Source: Durusdinium trenchii
Lineage: Eukaryota; Sar; Dinophyceae; Suessiales; Symbiodiniaceae
DNA: 64,000 nucleotides
Assembly (NCBI GenBank): GCA_963970005.1
Contig: CAXAMN010026450.1
Span: forward strand, 284,043-348,042
Direction: 5' to 3'
A model generated the notes under the pieces. That model was not told where the DNA came from and searched no databases. It saw only the letters and a program-made list of their open reading frames with translations. Positions 10,832 through 18,515 of the stretch are shown in pieces (within the stretch, counting starts at the first letter, position 1; each line of letters opens with the position of its first letter). A program made the translations under genes and the position numbers.

Positions 10832-11683
10832 TCAGGGTGGCGCTCCAGCATCATCCCACCAGGGTCCCGGAGGTCCCGTGCCCGCTTCTGGATGATTGGG
10901 TCGTATGTTGGTGGGTGTCGGCAGGCAGTAGATGGTAGGTGTGCTGTTGGATGGTGATGTGAGTGGTGCGGAGATCGGCCCGATGGCTGTCAGTGTGGCT
11001 TGTCCTTGTAGGGGAATGCGGATGTTGTAAACTTGGGTAGAGTCGCATTGCTGTGGGATAGTGTGTTGTGATGGTGGGGTAGGAAAGAGGTTGACTGGTC
11101 GTGGGGGTGAAATACAGCTGTTTGCTGAGCGCATACAGGTGTAAGAAGGTTTGGGTGCAAGGGCTGCGTGTGGGAAGTCAGGTGTCGCAGTTTGCTGAGA
11201 TGCGACCTGCTGTGAAGGTTCAAGTGTAATGGTGTGGGTCAAAGGTGGTGGTGTGGTGCGAGGTGGTGCCATGGTTTGTGGGGGTGTATATGGAAAGATA
11301 AGATCGCTTTGGTGAATGCTTGTGGTTGGATCATCTGTGAGTTCGGTGTGGTCGTATGTCTTGCTTTTGTTTTTGCCTTGGCCCTTGCCCTTGCCTTTCA
11401 GTTGATCGGGCGGGAAACGGCCGATCGCTTCAATGTGATCTAAAGCAGCTGTGAGGTCGTCAGTTGCGTGATTCACCAAGGCTCTGACTCGTAGTATGCG
11501 ATCCAGCAATGCCGGAGGGAGATGTGGGTAAATGTTCTCGTCAAAGTACATTGTCTGTTGCAATGAATGGAGCTGCTCTCTGGTGTGGTAGATGGTGGTG
11601 CGGCAGCTGTGTTGGGACGTGTATACGCCATAAATGTGCGCTGCTGGTGTGTCGTGAGTCCAGCTCCAAAACGCCGCTTCCAT
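10832..11683 (-). CDS. ORF4: small protein with Lys/Gly patch
   Basis: The product is 283 residues, starting MEAAFWSWTHD. Residues 1-95 look folded, with a helical Leu-rich stretch (ALLDRILRVRALVNHATDDL). They are followed by the basic patch KGKGKGQGKNKSK, which could bind nucleic acid. The rest is low-complexity Pro/Thr/Ser/Gln. The acceptor-like word lies 215 bases upstream, and the leader between holds a short upstream ATG frame near 11883. A second splice or an upstream-ORF effect is therefore possible. I do not recognise a family. The reading frame is supported by its position in the array and by the folded-looking N-terminus. Confidence 0.6.
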   Translation of the reverse strand: MEAAFWSWTHDTPAAHIYGVYTSQHSCRTTIYHTREQLHSLQQTMYFDENIYPHLPPALLDRILRVRALVNHATDDLTAALDHIEAIGRFPPDQLKGKGKGQGKNKSKTYDHTELTDDPTTSIHQSDLIFPYTPPQTMAPPRTTPPPLTHTITLEPSQQVASQQTATPDFPHAALAPKPSYTCMRSANSCISPPRPVNLFPTPPSQHTIPQQCDSTQVYNIRIPLQGQATLTAIGPISAPLTSPSNSTPTIYCLPTPTNIRPNHPEAGTGPPGPWWDDAGAPP

Positions 11684-11898
11684 GGTGCCAAGCAGAAGGT
11701 CAAGGAGGTGTCAATGAAATCAGTTGGAATCAAAAGGCTGAGGTAACAAGTGACGGCTAAAAGAGGTCAAAGAAGAAGAATCAACCAAAAACCAGTCCAG
11801 TCTAGTAATAGTCGCAACCAAGTAGTAAACCAATAAAGCATGTGGCTGTTACGGCATCATCGGAGGCCGCTGTAAAATCATGTGTGGAAAAGCCGAAT

Positions 11899-11909
11899 CT
11901 GTACAAGAT
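11899..11909 (-). promoter_or_regulatory. ATCTTGTACAG acceptor-like word before ORF4
   Basis: The sense strand reads ATCTTGTACAG, one base different from the word before ORF2, ORF3 and ORF5. It lies 215 bases before the chosen ORF4 start. The intervening leader contains several AG dinucleotides that could also serve as acceptors. Confidence 0.5.
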
Positions 11910-12236
11910 TGTGTCTGCAAATAAATAAATAAATACTTGTTGCATCTATAGAGCAAGCGTGAGATTGTGGTGCTGAAATGCAAAAGCAAATGTGAGTGGT
12001 AACTCTGCATTTTTTGAATTCTGTTCAAGGTTGCTGGGTGAAACGTAATGGGTGAAACTTCCGAGTACTATTGGTCGGAGTCTAGCGATGTGTTGGGATG
12101 TATCTTGAAGTAAAGAATGTTTGTTTGGTGGTGAGAAATGGTGCTTCCTGCTGTAAAGTGTGAATTGATGTTGGTTGTAGGGACATAATCCACTATAGAT
12201 ATAAATAGGACTGAATTGTGATGTCGCTGGTAGCTC

Positions 12237-13562
12237 TCATGGCGCCGGATCTTGGTCAACTTGGCGAGGAAGAAGTTGCTGTGGAGGTGGATATGATGGT
12301 GGTTTCGGTCGTAAGGGTGTTGCCTGGGGTGGTGGTGGTTGTGATGGTTTTGTGGAAGGTGATGTTTTTGGAAGAATTCGTAGTGGCGCTGGAATCGGTG
12401 GTGTTTTCGGTGGTGGTGGTGGTAGTTGGGATGGTGTTGGATGTAGTGGAAAAGGAGCAGGTGTTGCTGCTGTGACGTTTGATGTGGTTTTGTCTGAAGG
12501 TGAATGCTGTAGAGCGAAGACGCTGTCGCTGGTGTCTTCTGTAGGTGTAAGAGGAGGTGGTTCTGTGCGGGGCGAATCTGGTCGTGGTGTCGGAGAAGCA
12601 CGTGAAGAGTGTCGAGAAGTGTGGTGTTCGGTCTGGTGGCTGGGTGAGTGAGTTCGAGTCGGTGCTGGTGAGAGTTGACGTCTTGTCCTGCAGGAGGAAC
12701 GATGGCGGGCGGATCTTGTGGATCTCTCGCGACGGTTTCTCCGTGACCGGGTGGTACGCGAGCGTCTTGTCCGGGAGCGTCTGGAGCGAGAAGTAGAATG
12801 TTGTGATCGCTTGGGTTGTTTGCGATGTTTGGTATGCTTGGTGAGATGCTGGGGTTGTTGTGGGGAACGTGTGCTGTGGGTGCGAGGGCTGTTATGTTTG
12901 GCAATGCGAGGTGGTGATGTGCGGTCTGAATGATGTCTCGGGGCCGCAACTTGTCGCTTTTGTCTTGTATGTCTTGAGTGTGATCTGGAGCGTTGAGGTG
13001 GTTTATGGGTGTGTTTGGCACTGTGTGAGTGTGATGCTGCTGAGGAAGTGTGCTGCTGCCGTACTGGAAGTGGCTGTTCCGATAGTTTGTGATGTTGTGG
13101 TTGATGAGGTCGTTCATGTAATCGTATCGGGGGTCGCTTGGTAGTAAGTGAGGGTGGGGCTGTCTTGGGTTGCCTGGGGGATGGAGGTGTGTTTGATCGT
13201 TCGAAAGTGGAAGTAGAAGTCGTGTGGGTCTTGTCCAAAGTGGTGGCCAAGCGTAAAACTTGGTGTTGAAGAGTGGTTGGTATGTGTTGTAATCTGAGAC
13301 ATTGGTGGTAAAAAGTCTGTTGGTGCTCCACGGTTGCTTTGAGCGAGGGCAACAATGTTTGGAGCTGTTGGATTCTTCCTGGTAGACGTGGGTCTGGGGT
13401 GCTAGTGTCGGATTCTGCTGAGTGTAGCTGTCGAATAGTGTCATGTAGTCGATTAAGTTGAAGGACCATCAGCCGATTGATCTGAATGTTTGTATCTCGC
13501 AGTTGTGAAATGATCTGGGCATCCAAGGCCACGAGGTCTGTCCCAACAGGATCTGAATCCAT
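12237..13562 (-). CDS. ORF3: coiled-coil and Arg/Ser-rich protein
   Basis: I start at the ATG at 13562 (MDSDPVGTDLVALDAQI), 25 bases after the acceptor-like word; the frame is open a little further to 13595. The product is 441 residues. Residues 1-120 form a Leu/Gln/His-rich helical region (INRLMVLQLNRLHDTIRQL) likely to be a coiled coil. Residues 150-300 are strongly basic, with many RS, SR and RRS groups. The last ~130 are Pro-rich. The layout resembles RNA-binding ORF1 proteins of retroelements only in a general way; no domain was identified. A second frame on the same strand (12068-13444) is also open. I prefer this one because its start follows the acceptor word and its N-terminus is ordered. 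Confidence 0.65.
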   Translation of the reverse strand: MDSDPVGTDLVALDAQIISQLRDTNIQINRLMVLQLNRLHDTIRQLHSAESDTSTPDPRLPGRIQQLQTLLPSLKATVEHQQTFYHQCLRLQHIPTTLQHQVLRLATTLDKTHTTSTSTFERSNTPPSPRQPKTAPPSLTTKRPPIRLHERPHQPQHHKLSEQPLPVRQQHTSSAASHSHSAKHTHKPPQRSRSHSRHTRQKRQVAAPRHHSDRTSPPRIAKHNSPRTHSTRSPQQPQHLTKHTKHRKQPKRSQHSTSRSRRSRTRRSRTTRSRRNRRERSTRSARHRSSCRTRRQLSPAPTRTHSPSHQTEHHTSRHSSRASPTPRPDSPRTEPPPLTPTEDTSDSVFALQHSPSDKTTSNVTAATPAPFPLHPTPSQLPPPPPKTPPIPAPLRILPKTSPSTKPSQPPPPQATPLRPKPPSYPPPQQLLPRQVDQDPAP

Positions 13563-13587
13563 CGCGATGTCGTCGTCGAGAGAAAAA

Positions 13588-13598
13588 CTGTACAAGAA
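13588..13598 (-). promoter_or_regulatory. TTCTTGTACAG acceptor-like word before ORF3
   Basis: The sense strand reads ATTCTTGTACAG, identical over 12 bases to the copy before ORF2, and ends 25 bases before the ORF3 ATG. A weaker TGTACAG also occurs near 13797-13803 in the same spacer. Confidence 0.55.
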
Positions 13599-14108
13599 TG
13601 GAAGGCTGAGCTAAGTTGAACTAGCCAAGCTGCAAGTACTTCAAAATGCATCAAAAAGGAGACATAAAAGCGGTCAAAATCACCCAAAAAGAAAAACAAG
13701 GAAGAGAAAAATTCATCCTGTTCAACAATAGGGAGACCATTCAATAGTGATTCGCATGGATGCAATGAAACGATGAATTAGACGGAATCAACTGGTCTGT
13801 ACACAGTATTGGCGATGCTTCAGTGGTCGAGTTTGTCGTGTGTGGCAAGTGTTCAAGCAAAAGATGCAATGCTGGCGACCAATCTTGTTGTTTGCTGCGC
13901 GTGTGGAAGAAAGCTGTAATGGTGTGTTGTGGGTTGGAGTCTATTGCTCGCAACTGCTAGAACGACAGAAAGCAATAAGCCAATATGTAAATATGTACGA
14001 ATTGACAATAAAATACCGTACAAAGGCATCAATAGTTCGGGATGTTCTTCGGCGCCAAGAAGTCGTGGAAAGCAGTGTCTGGACGATCATAGACTGCTGT
14101 TGAGTATT

Positions 14109-15086
14109 CTATGTCTCTTTGGCAGTCAGATCCGGAGGTTCTGTAGTCATCGTACTGGCATCTTTTGTGGCTGGAGGAGTTGCCTCTGCTTGTTGAGATG
14201 CCTTGTGTGGTGATGATGCTTCTGCTTCTGGACTGTCTGGCTGTTGAGGTGTATAAAGAATTCGCAAGACTTGCCATCGACCTTTGCAGTCAAAAGGTGT
14301 TTTGTTGAGTGCTTTTGCTATGTATTTCCAACTGGGGCGAGATCGTTTGTTGAGTTTGAAGGCCGCAAGTTTCTCATCTTCACTGGGTTCCCATCCTCCA
14401 TTGTCAGGATAGTGTGGTGAATCCGTGAGGAGGTGTGCTGGCTTGGATGGTGGTACTGGTGATGCAGGTGGCAAAGGTGGCGGATTCGGTGGAACTGGTG
14501 ATGTTTGTGGAGGTGAATTGGGCGAACTGGTGAGAGAAATCGTTGTGATTGGTGGTGTATGCTGTTTTGGGAGGTCTGTATTGTTCTTGTGTTGGTGAGT
14601 CGCTTTGGACTTGTGGCGGTGTGGTGAAAACTGATGTGGGGAAGTGGGCGTATGTGAAGGAGTAGGTTCTGGTTTGCACTCCATGAATGGTTTGCCTTCA
14701 GCGGGAGGCGGACTGCGGCTGCGTGAGAAAGACGGCTGTGGTTGCAATGGAGGAGGAGTGTGTCTGGCTGTGGGTGATGTGCTTGTTGTGGTAGTTGCGG
14801 TGTAAATGGTGGAAGGTTTTGAAAAGTAGTAGCAATGGAGGTGGCTGCTTGAAGGTGTGCTAAGAGAAGCCGATGGGCAAATGCCGTGTCCAAAGGGGAA
14901 GTCATCGTCGTGGTAGTCGTCGAGAGGCAAATATAGCTCGGCTGGTCGTCTGGGATCGAGCTCAATATTCAAGATAATACAAAATGGCTGCGGGGCAGGT
15001 TGCAAATCACAGGAAATCTTGCGACTCTGTTCGAAGTGCTTGTGACTCTCTTCAAGAAGGCTGATAACAACCCGGAAAGTTGACAT
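14109..15086 (-). CDS. ORF2: SANT/Myb-domain protein of the retroelement
   Basis: The product is 325 residues from the ATG at 15086 (MSTFRVVISLLEESHKHF), 60 bases after the acceptor-like word; upstream in-frame residues to 15224 look untranslated. Residues 1-75 look folded. The middle is Pro/Ser/Thr/His-rich. Residues ~230-278 form a SANT/Myb-type helix-turn-helix: WEPSEDEKLAAF, then PSWKYIAKALN, then CKGRWQVL, with the spaced aromatic residues typical of the fold. Such domains bind DNA or chromatin. The role here could be target recognition or transcriptional control, which is inference. The C-terminal tail is acidic and Pro/Ala-rich. Confidence 0.75.
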   Translation of the reverse strand: MSTFRVVISLLEESHKHFEQSRKISCDLQPAPQPFCIILNIELDPRRPAELYLPLDDYHDDDFPFGHGICPSASLSTPSSSHLHCYYFSKPSTIYTATTTTSTSPTARHTPPPLQPQPSFSRSRSPPPAEGKPFMECKPEPTPSHTPTSPHQFSPHRHKSKATHQHKNNTDLPKQHTPPITTISLTSSPNSPPQTSPVPPNPPPLPPASPVPPSKPAHLLTDSPHYPDNGGWEPSEDEKLAAFKLNKRSRPSWKYIAKALNKTPFDCKGRWQVLRILYTPQQPDSPEAEASSPHKASQQAEATPPATKDASTMTTEPPDLTAKET

Positions 15087-15146
15087 GCTGCAAGTCTGGA
15101 AAGCTGGAAAAATCACCGTAAAAAAGATCACGTTGTCGGCATCAAT

Positions 15147-15157
15147 CTGTACAAGAA
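15147..15157 (-). promoter_or_regulatory. TTCTTGTACAG acceptor-like word before ORF2
   Basis: The sense strand reads ATTCTTGTACAG, 60 bases before the ORF2 ATG. A pyrimidine-rich leader follows. It is the first of four internal copies in the element. Confidence 0.55.
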
Positions 15158-15308
15158 TGATATATCGGAAGAAAAGGAAGTTGACAACGATGTGTGAGAA
15201 AATCAGAGTCAATATCAATATCAAGCGAGCCGGCTGAGATTGTTTGAGGCTAGGTCGTCATCCAAGATACTGGGTGAAAAATGAACCTCGTGAGCTGGAT
15301 AGATTGAA

Positions 15309-17183
15309 TTAAATGAAACTGAGCGGTGGCTTTGCATCGCTTTTCCAAGCTATCCCTTCGATTCTGGAATGTTTGGGATGGGCCACCCAGCATTTGCCTG
15401 GGGTGTATTTTACAATCCCCTCTCCTCTGAGCAGCAAGTCATTCGCTGCGGATTCGCCACCATGGGTGACTTTCTGGCCGTGTCCATAGGCTTTGATCGT
15501 CAAAATGAGACCGCTGCGGTTCTTGGCCATGTTGGAAGCATTGAAGAGAACGCGTGCAGCTTCAGCAGCATCATGGGGCTCGTAGTTCGACAATTCGAAC
15601 GCCTGACAAAAATATCCCACATTGTGAGCATCATGTAGAATAGATCGCACGATTTCTCCTGCTTCAAGTATTGAAATGATGTTGCCCTCCTCGCTCACGT
15701 GTGCCGCAAAAATGTGTTTGATAGGTGGTATGTTCAGCGCCTCTCTCCGTGTAGGAGGAAGAATCGGGGCGTCGCCCCTGCTCGCTAATGTGGGGATTGT
15801 GAGTAGTAGGAAGGAAAAGTGTTCTTCTTTGCTGGTGTCTTCGCACCATTTTTTGTGGGTGAGAAGTTGTAGGTCGGTAAAGTGGGTGCTGTTGAGATGA
15901 GCTGCACTGAGCACTTTGGCTACGTAGGAAAGCATGGGTTCATTGTTGACATCAAGTGCTTGTGCGTAGCGGTTGAGCCATTGGAAGACCTCCAAGTGTG
16001 CCGGATCTGTGGGTGGTTGGAATGTGGGAGGAGGTAAGTTGCGAGGTCGACGTTGGACTGGAATTTCAGGTATTGGTGCTGGTGGTGGTGGTGGAGGTGT
16101 CTGTTGTGTGGAGTGTTTGGGAGTGAAATGTGGGTTGGGCTTGAGTGTAATGCTGGAAGCACGGCGAGGTGGCTCTGGAGTGTGTTTCTCAGTAGCAGCT
16201 GGAGTGATGTTTTGGATGGAAGTGTGAGCTTTGTCTTGGGTGATTGCTGGTGATTGTGATGTTGGTCTGTCTGCAGGTTTGGATTGAGCTTGAGAACTAG
16301 CCACGGATTGTGTGGCGGAGCTTCGACGTCTTGGTAGTGGAGAGCGTGTGGTACGTAGTGACCGAGTGCGGCTCCTGGATCTGGATGTAGCTTGTGATGG
16401 TGCAATGGAAGGTACGGCTGGAAAGGCTGAGTAGCGGTGGTGTTCAGGTGTGCGTGGTGGTGAGCGATCTGGGTCGCGCCAAATGCCTCTTGTAGTGCTG
16501 AGTGTGGGTGCAATGGATGGTGTTGGCTTGGAAGTGCGTGGTATGTGGTGTGGTGGCTGTGGGGGTGTGTTGATGGTTGCTGAAGCAGGTTGAGAAGTCG
16601 CTGGTGAGGTGGTTGAGGTGTAAGGTGGTGGTGGTGGAGTTGGTGTGGTCAACTGCTGTGAAGTGATTGTTGTTGGATCAGGTGGTGGTGCTTGTAGTAC
16701 ATCAGGTGCTTGTAGTGGTGGTGGTTGAAAAGATGTTGTGGCAGGGGTTTGATGTGTCGTGTGTGGTGATGGATGTAGTTGATGTGGTAGATGTGGTAGA
16801 TGTGGTTGATGTAGTTGATGAGGAGGTGGTTGAGATTGAGATTGAGACTGAAGTGGCAATGTAAGATGTGTGTGAGCTGGGGATCGTGGCGATTGAGTTG
16901 TGAGATGTGGATGTTGTTGCGCAAGTTGGGTAGTATCGAAGGGAGCTGTAGGTTGCACTGGAAAATGTGCCTGAAATTGATGTGATTGAATGTATTGAGC
17001 ATGAGGTGGAGGTGGAAGGGGCATTGGGTAGTGGTGTGAGGTTGGGTGTTGCTGTGGAGTCGGTGGCAGTGTTGAAAAAGGTTGTGGTGAAGCCTGTGGT
17101 GGATATTGAATCCAATGAGGTTGTGTAGGTTGTGGTTGTGGATGGATGTGTGGCGGCAAAGAATAGGGCCAGGGATACGTCAT
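15309..17183 (-). CDS. ORF1: Pro/Ser-rich protein with a folded C-terminal domain
   Basis: I start at the ATG at 17183 (MTYPWPYSLPPHIHPQ), two bases after a CAG that could be an acceptor; the open frame reaches 17231. The product is 624 residues. Residues 1-385 are low-complexity (Pro, Ser, Thr, His, Gln) with a basic SR-type patch (SRSRSRTRSLRTTRS). From about 390 to the end the sequence looks globular, for example VFQWLNRYAQALDV, SILEAGEIVRSILHDAHNVG, ESAANDLLLRGEGIVKY and a terminal HSRIEGIAW. I do not recognise this domain. Its complexity suggests it is the functional part. As the first ORF it may be a structural or nucleic-acid-binding protein, which is inference. Confidence 0.7.
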   Translation of the reverse strand: MTYPWPYSLPPHIHPQPQPTQPHWIQYPPQASPQPFSTLPPTPQQHPTSHHYPMPLPPPPHAQYIQSHQFQAHFPVQPTAPFDTTQLAQQHPHLTTQSPRSPAHTHLTLPLQSQSQSQPPPHQLHQPHLPHLPHQLHPSPHTTHQTPATTSFQPPPLQAPDVLQAPPPDPTTITSQQLTTPTPPPPPYTSTTSPATSQPASATINTPPQPPHHIPRTSKPTPSIAPTLSTTRGIWRDPDRSPPRTPEHHRYSAFPAVPSIAPSQATSRSRSRTRSLRTTRSPLPRRRSSATQSVASSQAQSKPADRPTSQSPAITQDKAHTSIQNITPAATEKHTPEPPRRASSITLKPNPHFTPKHSTQQTPPPPPPAPIPEIPVQRRPRNLPPPTFQPPTDPAHLEVFQWLNRYAQALDVNNEPMLSYVAKVLSAAHLNSTHFTDLQLLTHKKWCEDTSKEEHFSFLLLTIPTLASRGDAPILPPTRREALNIPPIKHIFAAHVSEEGNIISILEAGEIVRSILHDAHNVGYFCQAFELSNYEPHDAAEAARVLFNASNMAKNRSGLILTIKAYGHGQKVTHGGESAANDLLLRGEGIVKYTPGKCWVAHPKHSRIEGIAWKSDAKPPLSFI

Positions 17184-17624
17184 GGCTGCTCGGCAGGTCA
17201 AAGGCAGTGAAAATATGTAGGTAAGTATCAAAAATAAAAAAAATACATAAATACAGGTCCGTGGAGTCGTGAAGTGTATTGAATAATCGCAATTAAAATT
17301 CTGGAAAATGGAGTTAAAACTTGGAGAGTTAAAAAGATTTGAAAGGTTAAAAAGATTGGAAAGGTATGAATGGATTTCCCGGGTGAAACTCTTTCAGTTA
17401 ACTCTGCAGTGGGATTCAGGAAAGATTTCAGTGAACTCTGCAGTAATCTTCACGTGTGCTGGGTGAAACGATCCAAGCTGATTTCGAGCAGGTCAAATTC
17501 AGTCGAAGGGACTTCAGAGAAAATTCAGGAAACTTACTCCTTCGGTGAGGAGTGAACAGGTTCTTGCGGTAACGGCGCCCCGTAGGGATCACACAGCTCA
17601 CCACAGTGGGAAGAAGCTGCGAAG
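17184..17624 (-). other. 5' leader of the retroelement
   Basis: This stretch lies between the upstream terminal repeat and ORF1. It contains a short imperfect tandem repeat of GGTTAAAAAGATT type at about 17325-17362 and two copies of GGGTGAAAC (about 17379 and 17460). The same word recurs just past the ends of ORF3 and ORF1. No primer-binding-site complement to a tRNA was recognised by eye. Confidence 0.5.
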
Positions 17625-17935
17625 ACACACTTGAGAAGGTTGCTCCGTGGAGCGTGATTTCAGGTAGCTTCGCGGTGTGCATTAGCCCTTTAAATCTAGT
17701 TACTGCAGGAAACAACGTATGAGACGGCGTTGCTCTGACTTAGACATCTCAAAGAATTGAAAAATTGCAGGTACGTGAGAGTGATCAGCTCTCATATCCC
17801 GTGCATCAGGTAGCTTCATTGGACATGGTCCCTGAACGCACGCCATGTCCCCCTGCTTCTGTACAGAAACGCTGGTAGGAAAGATTAGAAAAACTAGGGT
17901 AGTGTCCTTGGAAACAGGAGTGGACACACACACAC
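17625..17935 (-). repeat. terminal direct repeat, 5' copy of the element
   Basis: This is the upstream copy in element sense, nearly identical to 6167-6477. It should contain the promoter and the 5' end of the transcript. A TGTACAG core lies at 17859-17865 (sense TTTCTGTACAG), resembling the internal acceptor words. The outer edge passes into an AC microsatellite at 17924-17945. Confidence 0.85.
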
Positions 17936-17945
17936 ACACACACAC
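17924..17945. repeat. (AC)n microsatellite at the element edge
   Basis: About eleven AC units abut the right terminal repeat. The left repeat also ends in a CA run (6164-6172). The insertion therefore seems to lie within a CA/GT microsatellite. Confidence 0.8.
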
Positions 17946-18515
17946 TCCGTGCCCTCCGCCCATACCGATGTCGCAGATAAATAGGATGTTATCCCGAATT
18001 TCAATCCTGCACATGTCAGAACATATGCTAGAAATATCTAGAAATTCATTTGTCACAATACAAGAAAGTACAAATGCTGGATGAAGCACCAGTGCTTATA
18101 TATACCGGACTCAACTGTCAGTCAGAGTTTCGGGTCATTTGTCAGGATAGTTTGTTAGTGCATGTGTTCTTCTTTGAAATTAGCTCTGAGGGTACATACC
18201 AAGGTCTTTTCAGAGTACATAGCGTTGTTATGTTTAGATGTTTGACATATCATCCACACATTTGTACATGAGCAATTCCATTTAGTTTTCTGCGACATTT
18301 GTCAGGTTGTCTTGAGTAGTTCTTTTGTCACAGTGAGGATCCCTCGAAGTAAAATACTCCTTTTTGTTGTGTTTCTCACTTGAGGGCGAACCACCAAATT
18401 CTGATGAGGCCGCAAAGCACAAGTTCAGGAGCAGGTTTTGCATCAAACCTGTTTGCAACGGGATTGTGAGGGTTGGTGTGAGGGCGGAAACAATGATATG
18501 CTTTGCTGTGCTACA

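Larger units (their letters stand above)
6167..17935 (-). mobile_element. multi-ORF Penelope-like retroelement with terminal direct repeats
   Basis: The element is about 11.8 kb, bounded by two nearly identical ~311 bp direct repeats. Its six ORFs all read on the minus strand. In sense order they are ORF1 (17183-15309), ORF2 (15086-14109), ORF3 (13562-12237), ORF4 (11683-10832), ORF5 (10523-9360) and ORF6 (9116-6495, open from 9359). ORF6 carries reverse transcriptase motifs and a GIY-YIG-like endonuclease segment. I find no integrase, protease or RNase H, no obvious primer-binding site inside the right repeat and no polypurine tract inside the left one. A classical LTR retrotransposon is therefore unlikely. 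Penelope-like elements often carry such repeats through tandem head-to-tail copies. Both outer edges run into CA repeat. Near identity of the repeats and intact long ORFs suggest a recent, possibly active copy. Confidence 0.8.

Noticed and set aside
6167..17935. Classical LTR retrotransposon
   Set aside because: No integrase, protease, RNase H, polypurine tract or recognisable primer-binding site, and the RT motifs do not fit.
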